Positions 54,058-64,000 of a stretch of DNA of 64,000 nucleotides are shown piece by piece; position 1 is the stretch's first letter; each line of letters opens with the position of its first letter. The stretch comes from Auanema rhodensis (Eukaryota > Nematoda > Chromadorea > Rhabditida > Rhabditidae), in NCBI GenBank assembly GCA_964057225.1, contig OZ059898.1:9424001-9488000 (forward strand). The letters run 5' to 3'. The notes beneath the pieces were generated by a model that worked only from the letters and a program-made list of their open reading frames with translations, searched no databases and was not told the DNA's origin. Made by a program: the position numbers and the translations under genes.

Positions 54058-55074
54058 TTATGGAAATGATATTTTGGCAAGCATTTATTACGATATAAAA
54101 CATCCAGTTTTATATACATCAGCCAAGAATTTATTATCGCAAGCACGAAAACATGACATTTCAAAGGGACAAGTTGATGATTTTTTGCAAGATTCTGAAA
54201 CTTTTACACGGCATAAACCAACCAGAATGCGTATGCAGACTAGAAAGACTAGAGGATGTGGTCGCTTTCTAACAGTGCAAGCAGATTTGGTTGCTATGCA
54301 AAAATAGGAAAAATTCAAAATGATTGTGTTTATGTTTATACGCGCATGTTATATGTTAGGAATTTGAAAACTAAAGGTGGTGTAGAGGTTGCTAGTGCAT
54401 TTGAAAATTTATTTAAGAACTTTATACCTATTCAGTTGATTACTGATAATGGCACAGAGTTTTATAATAGTCATTGTGAAAAACTATTCAAAAAGTTTGC
54501 CATACTGCACGGATCTACAAGTTCACCACAAAAGGCTGCAATGGTGGAGCGAGCAAATAGAACATTGAAAACACGCATGATGAATTATCTCTATTACAAG
54601 AATAATCATCGTTGGATTGATATTCTAAATGATTTGGTTGAAGGAATAAACAAATCTTATAACCGGTCCATAAAAATGCGGCTCATTGATGTTAAAGCAA
54701 ATATATTCATTGAAGAATATGCATCAGCTGTTAAAAGCCGCTTTAAAATTGGTGATACTGTTTGCATAAGCAAAAATAGGCATACTTTTGAAAAAATCTA
54801 CGACTCTGGATATACAATGAAGCTATTCACAATTGATGAGGTTGTAACCGGAAACCCAACCGTGTATAAACTTGTAGATTATAATGGTGAACGTATAAAG
54901 GGGATATTCTACGAACCTGAACTTGTCTTGGCAACTAATAAAAGTAACAAGTACTATATAGAAAAAGTTTTAAAAGAGCGTACACGAAATGGTAAACGCC
55001 AAGTATTTGTAAAATGGAGTGGCTATCCCGACAACTTTAATGAATGGATAGATGCAGAAAATTTGAACGTATAA
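54058..55074 (+). pseudogene. Chromodomain integrase, copy 3, internal deletion
   Basis: The first segment ends DLVAMQK then a stop (54307). The core and chromodomain continue from about 54330. Same lesion as in the inverted arm at 45123-46140. Confidence 0.88.
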
Positions 55075-55844
55075 TTTTTCACTAATGTTATGAACAATTG
55101 TAAATCCTATCGAATTAACCTTCGATATGTGTTTCATTGAGTTAGTGTATTAGAATATTAGTAATATAAAATTTAAAACAATTTCTATAAACTATTCTTT
55201 CATGTAATTTGAAAATATTAGACAACTTGGTACATGTGGTGTACAGCTATTTATCATATTTTAATGAACAAAACTTTTGCCATGTGGTTCTTGTGTGGGT
55301 CAGTGCACTTGTTCTAACAATGTTATTGAATTAACCTTCGATATGTGTTCCATTAACTTTTGTATTTCATATTGTTCTTATCGAATTAACTTTTGATATG
55401 TGTTCCATTAACTTTTGTATTTCATATCGTTCTTATCGAACTAACTTTTGATATGTGTTCCATTAAATTTTGTATTTCATATCGTTCTTATCGAATTAAC
55501 CTTCGATATGTGTTCCATTAACTTTTGTATTTCATATCGTTCTTATCGAATTAACCTTCGATATGTGTTCCATTGATTTACCCATAAGAGGTACGGTGAA
55601 CAAAATGGTTCGCCTAGAAAAACAACAAACTTTTTAAGTTAATTTAATAATTATAAACTATAATAAACACAAACTATTATATAAACAATGTAAACAAATC
55701 AAATTAAAAATAAATATATAAAATATATCTTATCGAATTAACCTTCGATATGAGTTCCATTGATTAACCCATAAGAGGTACGGTGAACATATTGATTAGC
55801 TTTTATATATATTCAAATTTTATAAATTAAAACAAAAACAAATA
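55075..55844 (-). repeat. Right TIR of Maverick copy 3 with tandem box array
   Basis: About seven palindromic boxes, several at about 55-bp period (55330-55590), then ACGGTGAACA blocks. The outer end has been replaced by mariner. Nearly identical to 26605-27385. Confidence 0.85.
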
Positions 55845-56043
55845 CAGAGCTTGGAAGATGATGATCGATCCGGACGACCTGCAGCCGTTGATGCACAAGT
55901 TCTGAAAAACTTGGTTGAAGCATACCCGTGCAATTCCACCAGAAGTCTGGCAGAAAATTTCTGAATATCTCACACAACAGTGTTAGATCATTTGAGAAAC
56001 ATTGGAAAAGTGAAAAAGCTTGACAAGTGGGTTCCACATAAAT
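55845..56043 (+). pseudogene. Mariner copy C, fragment
   Basis: About 200 bases of the transposase DNA-binding domain, with TGA replacing Gly at the ENFG position (near 55962), ending abruptly at Maverick sequence. Confidence 0.8.
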
Positions 56044-56606
56044 TTTACAGCCTCAGTATTAATCACAAGTTGGTTATTCTTGTTTGTGCGCACCTCTGAA
56101 AATTTCTCCCACAAATCGTTATACTTTCGTGGCAGCTTGTATTCTGGCAATAATGGTGGATCAGCATTTTCCACTTGTACTGATATAGGCGCATCTATGC
56201 TTTCTCGATAGTTTTTAAGACGGGTAATCAAGTCTTCGTATAGTTCAGCCTTTTTTAATCGGGTATAGATTTATCAATTCAGCATCAAACTTGTCTTTAT
56301 TCAGCGTTTCATCATCAACAGGGATTAGACGATATATATGATTGAGTTTCATCTTTTAAAACCAAGATAAGCAATTCCACATGAAACTATTGTTTTCAAT
56401 GGTTTGTGTGAAATCGTTGCCAATAAAGTTTCAACCTTCTCGGGTGTGCGTATCAAAGCTATTTGACGTAATAATGAAGATATGGGCAAAAGGGTTTTAT
56501 ATTCCTTGTTAGTTAAGAGAACATTAAGATTTTTCACAATATTAAATACAATTTCAACAATAATTTCAATTTGTGAAAAAGAAAATGAGGAAACAGAACA
56601 AGGTCC
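56044..56606 (-). pseudogene. Maverick fragments: conserved unknown (N-terminal) and helical protein
   Basis: On the minus strand: helical-protein sequence (56606-56349) followed by the start of the conserved unknown gene (56354-56045) with a frameshift near 56255. More similar to copy 1 than to copy 2 in places. It is joined to BEL env sequence at about 56606. Confidence 0.75.
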
Positions 56607-57390
56607 TCGTTGTTGGTAAATGAGAATCATGCTTCCTGAGTGTATGGGCTGATGGTAAGTCGTTCTGATGTTTGGATTCGACATTCGTTTTGAATACATG
56701 ATGATTCCTTTGTTGAAATCATGTTCAATTCTTGACATGCAGAGGTGTTTCCTAGTTCTAACAGTATAATTGCTAGAAGAGGAATGACGGATTGCCTTCT
56801 TTTTGAGAAGAGATTCTTCAATTTTCGTCCAATTGTCAGTGTGAGTGAGAAGATTATGTAGCACCACAGACGAATTGGTTTGCCGATAACCCATGGTGTG
56901 TATAATAATCCGTAGCATAGGGCTGTGATCATGTATACTATGTGTGTCAGTAGCAAGATTGAAGTCCAAGGCCAACACGATGGATTGAGCAGGGTTGCTT
57001 TACAAAATGTGCAGGTAACTGTAGAGCAGAAGTGGACTCCTGGGCATGTTAAGTACATGTGTTGAAGTCTTGAGTTGTGAAAAAATGTCCAACTGACTTG
57101 GTAGTCTGTCAGTATTTCTGCCGTGGGAAGAGTGACGTCTCCGTTGTTACTGTGTTTGTGTTTGTGTTTGCATGTGTTTTGGATGCACACTTGTTGGTTT
57201 GCCGTACTGATTCCATGGATATGAACTCCGTGGGAGTTGCATGAAATTGTTGGGTTTGCTGAGGCCATTGGTCCAAAAATCGCTAGTATTGTGAAGAAAG
57301 TGAGGAGTGTATTGGTTGTATCTCCGTACCATACTCGTGGTAAGTAGCGTGTCACATCTGCAAGCACATGGTAAACATGTGCGCGCTATT
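56607..57390 (-). pseudogene. BEL-type Env fragment, phlebovirus Gn-like with start of Gc
   Basis: The minus frame is open from about 57387, without an ATG near its start. An N-terminal hydrophobic signal (LLTFFTILAIFGPMASA) precedes a Cys-rich ectodomain part. Two membrane-spanning stretches follow (about 56990-56830), then a second internal signal (LLAIILLELGNTSA) leading into a Cys-led segment like the start of a Gc protein. It is cut at about 56607 by Maverick sequence. It resembles the other half of the kind of Env seen at 3-1106 but belongs to a separate copy. Confidence 0.6.
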
Positions 57391-58054
57391 CGAACAGCGG
57401 GAGCCTGAACAAGCCCCGCCTACAACATGGGACACACATGGCACTCTTGCTTCTGGTCTAACCCAGATAGGTTGTCTTATAGTCATGTGAGTCTCATCTC
57501 TATATCATCTATATATATATACTCTATTTAATACTTTATTATATCTCTTTATATTCTTTCTTAATGTAATTCTTATATTGTATTTTCTTGTTATCTGATA
57601 ATGAATCCTTTTCTCTTTAAGTATTTGTCTTAATAAGGAAATCGGGGCGTTCGGGTCTGCCTACCTAAGGAACAAGGTAGAAGTACATATATCTTCCGAC
57701 CATGAAAAGACGGGAAGAAACAATATGTAACGTGGAGGTTCCACCTTGCTTACTTTACTGTTAATTTGTTGACAGCAAGTTTACGAGACTTTTGGACTTA
57801 ATTACCCAACAGTGAGGAGTAACCGAGCCGTGCACCATGATTTCCCCAAAAATTATTTTGGCTACCACTTCTCCTCTGCTCAACGAAAACTGGGAGGTGT
57901 CTGAGACGTTTGGGGAAACTATCAGACAATAGTTTTGACGAGCGTTACCTTTTTGTTATGCACGCGTGCTATTTTGATTCATTACTTTATGATGTGAATG
58001 TCCAGTGTGGCAACAGAGCTCACTTTTTAGCTGAGTTGTTTGGAAGCTGGAGGC
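57391..58054. other. Non-coding, origin unclear
   Basis: No ORF or RNA gene recognised. It may contain LTR or leader sequence of the BEL element on the left. Confidence 0.4.
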
Positions 58055-58606
58055 TGTTGGGATAATTTTATTTACGATTTTTTGATTTTGATTCACATCC
58101 AAGGGTTCATCAGGGTTCTACTCCTGTTAACTCTTTTCTTATTAGTTCAGAGATAATAAGAATATTTAAATTCCTACCCACCCAAGTCCACTCTACGTCT
58201 GCCAACGTTTCCTTTTTCCTATATTATTGACAGATTACTGAATTTAAATTCCTATATCAATCTTAAATTACCTTCTAAATCTTTTGAAATTAAATTAAAA
58301 ATTATCTTAATTAAGATTTATTTTGAAATTCTTTCTACAAATCTTAATAAACTTTATAAAATTGAACTTAATATACGAGATGAGACATTTTTGTTTACTT
58401 TAAGCTTACTCACATTCAAATAGTTGGCCCACGCGTACCAGCTGTTCGACATGTGTAGTCAATAACAGCTGTTAAAATTCAAAAGTTTTCAAACAGGCTT
58501 AAGGCACTATCTGTGATTCCTTATTTGTCTCTAAGCTGACATTAGTGATTATAATATTCAAATATCACGACAGACGGTCAATGGTTGTTTACCATAAGCG
58601 CTAACA
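58055..58606 (+). repeat. Candidate 5' LTR of the Gypsy-type element
   Basis: Begins TGTTGGGATAA and ends CTAACA, two bases before a PBS-like sequence at 58609. The second LTR is outside the window, so this is provisional. Confidence 0.35.
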
Positions 58607-58608
58607 TC

Positions 58609-58620
58609 TGGTGTCGTGAC
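58609..58620 (+). promoter_or_regulatory. Candidate primer-binding site
   Basis: TGGTGTCGTGAC starts with TGG, as expected for a tRNA-CCA complement. I cannot name the tRNA. Confidence 0.35.
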
Positions 58621-58736
58621 ACATGGCTGGAGGCGGAGCTTGAAGCTTCAACGATCCTCCTTCATCAGACGCCATTGTCACAAACGTTTTTACTGGAGTC
58701 TAGTTGCTTCCAGTACGCGCTCTTATATTCATCTAA

Positions 58737-60416
58737 CTGTATTCACCAGCCACCCTGTCGGACTCGGACATCAGCGAGGAAAACAAAGATCAGGAACAAG
58801 GATCACCAGAGGTACGCCAAGTTTTTGAATTTAATTCTAAAAACTTAAATACTCCATCCACCTACCTCTCTCCTTTTGAATTTTTGAGAGAAGAAGGTGA
58901 TTCCTCTTCTTCTTCTCACTCTTCTTCTCTAACAATTAGAACGAGAAGTAAAAGCAGAAAGGCCATCACTGAGGAAACACCTCGGGCACCTACTACAGTA
59001 CGAAATAGATCACCAAGTCGGTGGGCCGCTGCTATAACTAAAGCTTTTGAAAGAAAAATGACTCCTACCTCTCCATCTCCTAATTCTAATGTTGCTCCAC
59101 CCTCTAGAAATATGGCAACTATTTTGAATTGCCATCTCTGTCCCAGGTATGACGGCTCTCGTAGCTTTCGTTCTTTTGTTGAATCTTTAAATAGATTTTT
59201 TAATGTTATGAATCTAAGTTTACCTGAGAGACTATTAATTTTACCTCTTCTTTTGGAATCAAATGAAACAGCTCTCTCCTTGTATAATAGTATTCCTAGT
59301 GGCATAAGAACTAATGGCCCATGGATTGTTTTGATGGATCAGCTCACTGAGCTTTTAGCGCCTAAAACAGATAAAAATTTCACCATAGCGCTTATTCATC
59401 GAGTACAACAAGGAGATAAATCTGTTTTTGATTTTAGTATGGAATTAGAGAGAATGGCAAGCACCATAATGTCACCAATGGATCCCGAGCGGAAACCAAT
59501 GTTGAAAACGGCATTTTTAAATGGTTTAAAAGAGGAACTGGGTATTGCGGTTTTAACTAAAAACCCCGCCACTTATGAACAAGCTAAGAAATTAGCTAGG
59601 TTTGAAGAAGGCGTTCGAAATAGCTTCATGAAAAGAAATGAAGACACTAGCACCTTGAAGGAGCTCATAAATGCTTTACAGCATAAATTAAGCTTTAGTG
59701 AAGAAAGAGAAAGAAGTAGGAATAATAATAATAATAAAAATTATAAAAATTATAAAAATTATAAAAAAAATAATAACTGGACTCAGCACAATAATGGCTC
59801 TAAGGATTATGAGCGAGAGAGAGAGCGACCTTCTGCCGTACGTTATAATAATAATAACTCGCAGAACGGGAATATGAATAGGCGTCCTAACCCGGGAAAC
59901 CGCCCATTTGCGAATGGCAGAAATGCCAATAGCTCGTCTTGGAACCCTAGGCCTAGTTCCCCAAGAAGACAAAGACCATCAGCCAATGGGAATGGTAACT
60001 CAAGGGTATACAGCGTAGCGACCCCATTCATGCCACCGGTCACGTTGTGCCTGACTTTATTGGCACTCTCATGCCTTCCCTTTGGGTCGGCAAAATATCA
60101 GATTTGCGCTCAATCTGAAGGGGGTATATTAGTAACACCTCCTGTGGTCACAGGCTGCCATAAGGCAGAAATTGAAAAGGCTCACAGTGTTGAGGTAGAA
60201 ATATATCTACCAAAGGCTGAGATAGAGTCATGGGAAGCATGGAAATGCTATGTGAAAAAGTATAAAAGCTGTGTGAGAGATTTCATGTTTTTGAGAGATC
60301 GTAACACCACATTCTCTCATATTGAAACAGTAGATAAGAAAGATTGTGTTCGAGCACATAGAAATCGTATGTGGAATGATAAAATCATGAATGCCCAACA
60401 GCATTCAGTTTTTTAA
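58737..60416 (+). CDS. gag: Gypsy-type Gag continuing into Env-like glycoprotein, first segment
   Basis: The frame is open from 58737, but the first ATG is at 59058, so the true start may be spliced or non-AUG. The Gag part runs from a Ser-rich N terminus through a helical capsid-like region (RYDGSRSFRSFVESLNRFF; FTIALIHRVQQGDKSVFDF) to an Asn/Arg-rich basic tail without zinc knuckles. Directly after it, at about 60025-60090, lies an internal signal peptide (VTLCLTLLALSCLPFGSA) followed by a Cys-containing extracellular-type sequence. The frame meets TAA at 60414, and the glycoprotein continues beyond in the same frame. Gag fused to an Env signal peptide is unusual; Gypsy Env normally follows Pol. 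Confidence 0.75.
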   Translation: MYSPATLSDSDISEENKDQEQGSPEVRQVFEFNSKNLNTPSTYLSPFEFLREEGDSSSSSHSSSLTIRTRSKSRKAITEETPRAPTTVRNRSPSRWAAAITKAFERKMTPTSPSPNSNVAPPSRNMATILNCHLCPRYDGSRSFRSFVESLNRFFNVMNLSLPERLLILPLLLESNETALSLYNSIPSGIRTNGPWIVLMDQLTELLAPKTDKNFTIALIHRVQQGDKSVFDFSMELERMASTIMSPMDPERKPMLKTAFLNGLKEELGIAVLTKNPATYEQAKKLARFEEGVRNSFMKRNEDTSTLKELINALQHKLSFSEERERSRNNNNNKNYKNYKNYKKNNNWTQHNNGSKDYERERERPSAVRYNNNNSQNGNMNRRPNPGNRPFANGRNANSSSWNPRPSSPRRQRPSANGNGNSRVYSVATPFMPPVTLCLTLLALSCLPFGSAKYQICAQSEGGILVTPPVVTGCHKAEIEKAHSVEVEIYLPKAEIESWEAWKCYVKKYKSCVRDFMFLRDRNTTFSHIETVDKKDCVRAHRNRMWNDKIMNAQQHSVF

Positions 60417-61142
60417 ACACCATTAAACGAGCATAATCCAACTCGCTCTTGGTCCACTGAAGAATGTGTAGAAATCGAACAATTTGTATTGAAGCGAGGG
60501 ATAATAACTAGATTGAAAGAAGATCACATTGTATCAGACTTATTTATAAATACTGATAATTGTAAAGGAAATGAAGGGTTTTGTGCAACTGGTGAAGGTG
60601 CAGTTATCTGGCAACCACCTATCCCATCAGTTGTCTGTCACTATCAAAAACTTGGCCCCTTCTCCGCCATGTTGGGTGATCATATTCTTCTAGTTCACTC
60701 TATTGAAAGCGCTTTTGTTCTCCAAAATCATTCCACATCCGCTCACGTTCAATCTTGTTTCGAATTCGCTGTTTTTGAATCATCTTCTGAGGCAATTATC
60801 CGATTCACAGCATATCCCCGTGTTTATAATTTGCTTGATCTTTCCAATACTTTGCTTAATGCTGATAGACGCAGAAATAAACGTAATGCATTACCTCAAA
60901 AACATCGCTCTTTCAGTGATGATTATCTTTTTGTTAATGCGAAATCCCAACCATATGCGTTTCCATTTCTAAGACCTACTTTCATTTTTGGATCTGCATC
61001 TATCACTCAGTTTTACGCAAAATATATGAGATATGCAGCTACATCATCGTATGAGAGTTTGCTCCAATTCGCGATAGATAATCCACTGTTCATTGACACA
61101 ATTGTTAGTTTAGGATTGACAAAAGATCACATAACTAACTAG
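60417..61142 (+). CDS. Env-like glycoprotein, middle segment
   Basis: Same reading frame as the preceding segment, open from 60417 to a TAG at 61140. It has paired Cys residues and N-glycosylation sites (NHS), consistent with an ectodomain. The two in-frame stops either inactivate this copy or are read through. Confidence 0.6.
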   Translation, partial: TPLNEHNPTRSWSTEECVEIEQFVLKRGIITRLKEDHIVSDLFINTDNCKGNEGFCATGEGAVIWQPPIPSVVCHYQKLGPFSAMLGDHILLVHSIESAFVLQNHSTSAHVQSCFEFAVFESSSEAIIRFTAYPRVYNLLDLSNTLLNADRRRNKRNALPQKHRSFSDDYLFVNAKSQPYAFPFLRPTFIFGSASITQFYAKYMRYAATSSYESLLQFAIDNPLFIDTIVSLGLTKDHITN

Positions 61143-64000
61143 GCAAAGTCTAATAATTTCAAAGATCCCAATCTTTTGATTTTACAATGTATAGGTATAG
61201 AGGAAATTAAACTGGCTACTAGACAGGTGATTAATAGCATGAAATTGGATGATCTTATCACTCAAGTAGCTCGTCGTATAGAAGTTCCTCGGTTAAAAAG
61301 ATCGTTGATGAAATCTACAACATCCATAGAAGACTTCTTTCGAGGAATGGCTCACGCAGTAGTATATCAAGCCACAATTCTTGATGGTACACAAACAGTT
61401 CCATCAATCGAACAGTTGGCCAGAGCCTTATATCCATCTATATTACCACGCAGTGGAAATATGAATCAATCTGAAATTATTGCAACTGCTCAAGGCATGT
61501 TATTCATGATCCAACAACAATCGGGAAAAGAACAAATATCTCGCGACATGCAAGTCAGTCGACAACAAAAAGCTGATGCTACTGTTAGAAACAACCAAGA
61601 GCAAGATTTAGCAATTATATCCAAGCTGCCTGACTATCACAACCTTTATACAAAGAATAGTACAGCATATTATGGATTTCCTCCACAGTCCATCGAATAC
61701 CCACAGGAAAATCCTAAATTCAATAAAACAGAAGTTTTAGAATTCATAAGTTGGGTTAAAACTCAAATCACAACTGATAAAAATATGGTACAGCATACTA
61801 CTGTAACCCCAATAACTTCCACCAAAACTACAATTCGTAGTTTAACAACTCCTACCCCTAATGCGTACGAGAGAGGTCGAGAGTTGTATGTAGCAGAAGT
61901 ATATGACAATGTTCTCCACAAATCAGAGCATAAAACTAAAACGATAATAGATAATAAGTTGAATTATGGGTTTGAGAAAGCGCGTCTCTCCATAATTGAT
62001 GAATTTCATCAACAGTTTCATACCATCTGTAAATCTCAAATGGAAACTGTAAAAAGCTGGCAAGCTATATTACGTATACATCCTACAATAGGAGTAAGAG
62101 CTATGCTTCAGCGGAATGATATCGTTGCCCGATTTGTTGGAAGAAATGTTTTAAAAATAACAACTTGTCAGGAAATAGAACCACATTTCATTTATCGTAA
62201 TCATTCTTACAATGATAAATGTTATGCAGAGACCCCTGTTTTAACACACGATAAACAATTATTCTTTGCTCCTATCGATAGCTACGATTCGAGCACTGAA
62301 GGACATGAGATCAATTGTGAACACAAAGAGACAAAGATTTGGTATGAAAATGGAACATGGAGAGATTATAAAGGTGACACACATAAAGTAGATAGTATTC
62401 ATTCAGAAAAACATGATCATTATGCTGAATTGAGTAAACTTCGATTCACAGGGCGGAATTTGTTTGAAAATTCGACTGAAAAATCCTTAGCCCTATCTAT
62501 TGGATTAACTTATGGTTATAGTTTATCTACTTCACCTCACCATGATCTTCTCCGCGTAATTTCTCGTTTACGTGATTGGCCTCAAATTTCCTCTTTCATC
62601 TTCAAAGGAAGTAAACTTATAAGAGATGCCAGGAAAATTGTTTTCTCCAATTGGGATCTGTTCATTGACTTTTGTATAGGTTCAATTGAACGAACACTCA
62701 TTACCATCGGTTGTATAACTCTGATATTATGTCTAATGATAGCATTATATTTCACTATAAAATGTTATCTCTCCCCTACTTCTATGTTAAAAATAAACCA
62801 TATCATGTTGAGCCCAACAGCTCCACCACTTGAGGGAGATGAGATTCATGAAACAGTTAGTGATGAATTGATGCGAAGCTATTTTCCCACCATCATAACT
62901 TACATTCCTTTAGCCATACCTTTTGTATGTCACACAACAACAAAGAAAAATGGACACATGTTACCGTTTGTTTATATTGACATTGAAGGTAGAGGACTGT
63001 TAGCATTATGGGATTCTGGAGCTACGGTCTCATATATTCCGTTCTCCACATTGGCATATATTGGAAGACAATATTTTACAAAATATTCTAAATCTGCATC
63101 CACTGCAAATGGATCAGAGTTTCGCTTTGTGGGAAAATGCAAGTTAGATGTGGGTATAGCAGGTTACCAAGTGGAACACGAATTTTTAATATCTGAAGAC
63201 AATGACTGTCCAGGACAAATGTTACTTGGTACTGATTTTATGCGTACGTTGGAAGAAAGAGAGATATTTACTACATTAAAACTATGTAAAGGAAAGTTGA
63301 TTGTTGGTAATATGGAAACACCCTTAGTAAAACCTGGTTGTTTTGCATATAAAACCACAACTAAAACAGTAAATATCATAAGTTTGTCCACAGTAACAGT
63401 TCCACCACACAGTACCTCCCATATATCTTTGCAAACGGGACCAGAATTAGATTTTGATCAATATGCTCTTTTAAAATCTAGCACAGGTCCTATCTCAATT
63501 CCAGATGCCGCCATAGGACCTTTTCCTATTACTATGGTAGTATCAAACAATTCTTCAAAGCCAATTAAAATTAATAAAAATGACCACATTGGTTCAGGAC
63601 TTATAGCATCTAAAGAAATTATGAACGATTATGTTCCACCTGAAGCTGATTGGGAAGATAAGTTACCAACTTTTCCTCAGCATCTTTTGGATGATTTGAA
63701 CTTCAATTCTTGCACTCTGTCCCATAAAATGAAGAAAAATCTGATCACAATCATTAAGGAAAACCAAACGGCATTTTTCAACCATGATCATAATATTGGT
63801 CTCTTTTGCGGACCAGTTGAACATGCCATTCCTATAAGATCTGATATGGATTTTCCAAAAAGTAGATCTTACAGAGTACCATTGGGTAAGCAAGAAGAAG
63901 TAGAACGGCAAGTGAAAGAAATGTTGTCGCAAGGTATAATCGAAAATTCGACGGCTACTTTCACTAGTCCGGTTGTTCTTGTGAAAAAGAAAGATAGACT
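61143..64000 (+). CDS. pol: Env-like glycoprotein C-terminal part, aspartic protease and RT start, 3' partial
   Basis: I read this frame codon by codon: it is open to the window end (952 codons). The glycoprotein continues, with CYAETPV and FENGTW-type Cys/Trp motifs resembling chuvirus-type (class III) glycoproteins, to a transmembrane helix at about 62690-62775 (LITIGCITLILCLMIALYF). After a short linker come a retroviral-type aspartic protease (LWDSGATVSYI at about 63006; LLGTDFM) and the Gypsy pre-RT and RT start (GPVEHAIPIRSDMDFPKSR; LGKQEEVERQVKEML; SPVVLVKKKD). The polymerase part resembles the Gypsy fragment at 7700-9282. The order is Gag, Env, protease, RT. The chuvirus affinity is a motif impression. 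Confidence 0.75.

Noticed and set aside
58585..58848. ATG ORFs upstream of Gag (58585-58848 and 58616-58828)
   Set aside because: They overlap the PBS and leader in other frames and show no domain; could at most supply an upstream start by splicing, which cannot be seen here.
60405..60420. TTTTTTAAAC as a -1 frameshift slippery site
   Set aside because: The heptamer is not in the required phase, and the downstream coding frame is the same as upstream, so no shift is needed.

Overview
The window is a nest of transposable elements in an AT-rich animal genome. Evidence for an animal is a complete tRNA-Gly(GCC) gene, BEL/Pao and Gypsy LTR retrotransposons, mariner and Tc3-like DNA transposons, and three copies of a Maverick/Polinton element. 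Introns are very short (about 39-48 nt in the Maverick genes, 44 nt in the Tc3-like gene). That intron size, Tc3, and BEL elements with phlebovirus-like envelope genes suggest a nematode; an arthropod is possible. No ordinary host protein gene was recognised. LAYOUT. 1-2284: 3' part of an env-bearing retroelement (class II, phlebovirus-Gc-like glycoprotein), a zinc-knuckle ORF and a candidate LTR. 2343-2413: tRNA-Gly; its 5' flank is repeated at 2691-2745, where a second BEL element starts. 2746-about 7700: that BEL element (LTR, a primer-binding site matching the tRNA-Gly 3' end, gag, pol), cut inside integrase. About 7700-9353 and 26478-26604 (minus): Gypsy fragment into which Maverick copy 1 inserted. 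9354-26477: Maverick copy 1, 17.1 kb, near-identical terminal inverted repeats (TIRs), a perfect 6-bp target duplication (CGCGTT) and an apparently undamaged gene set. 26605-29045: a duplicated Maverick end carrying a broken mariner, plus scrambled Maverick pieces. 29046-44458: Maverick copy 2, inverted relative to copy 1, left TIR truncated, one visible nonsense codon in polB, inserted into a second mariner. 45003-55840: Maverick copy 3, badly degraded and rearranged, with inverted-duplicate arms and a Tc3-like insertion. 55845-57390: mariner, Maverick and BEL-env fragments. 57391-58736: non-coding, including a candidate Gypsy LTR. 58737-64000: a Gypsy-type element whose reading frame runs Gag, then an Env-like glycoprotein, then protease and reverse transcriptase, leaving the window inside RT. 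HOW THE MAVERICK GENES WORK TOGETHER. Protein-primed DNA polymerase B copies the element and a chromodomain integrase inserts it. The FtsK/HerA-type ATPase, adenain-like protease, double-jelly-roll major capsid protein, penton-type minor capsid protein and a pVI-like basic protein form a virion module. Also present in every copy are a two-finger C2H2 protein, a 56-residue membrane protein and two conserved proteins of unknown role. Copies 1 and 2 carry a three-exon gene for a small zinc-ribbon protein with an N-terminal destruction-box motif, which I do not recognise from other Mavericks. The polymerase and the destruction-box gene have introns; the virion-module genes do not and lie in tight head-to-tail pairs. 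The strongest candidates for something undescribed are the Gag-Env-Pol order of the Gypsy element and the destruction-box/zinc-ribbon gene.
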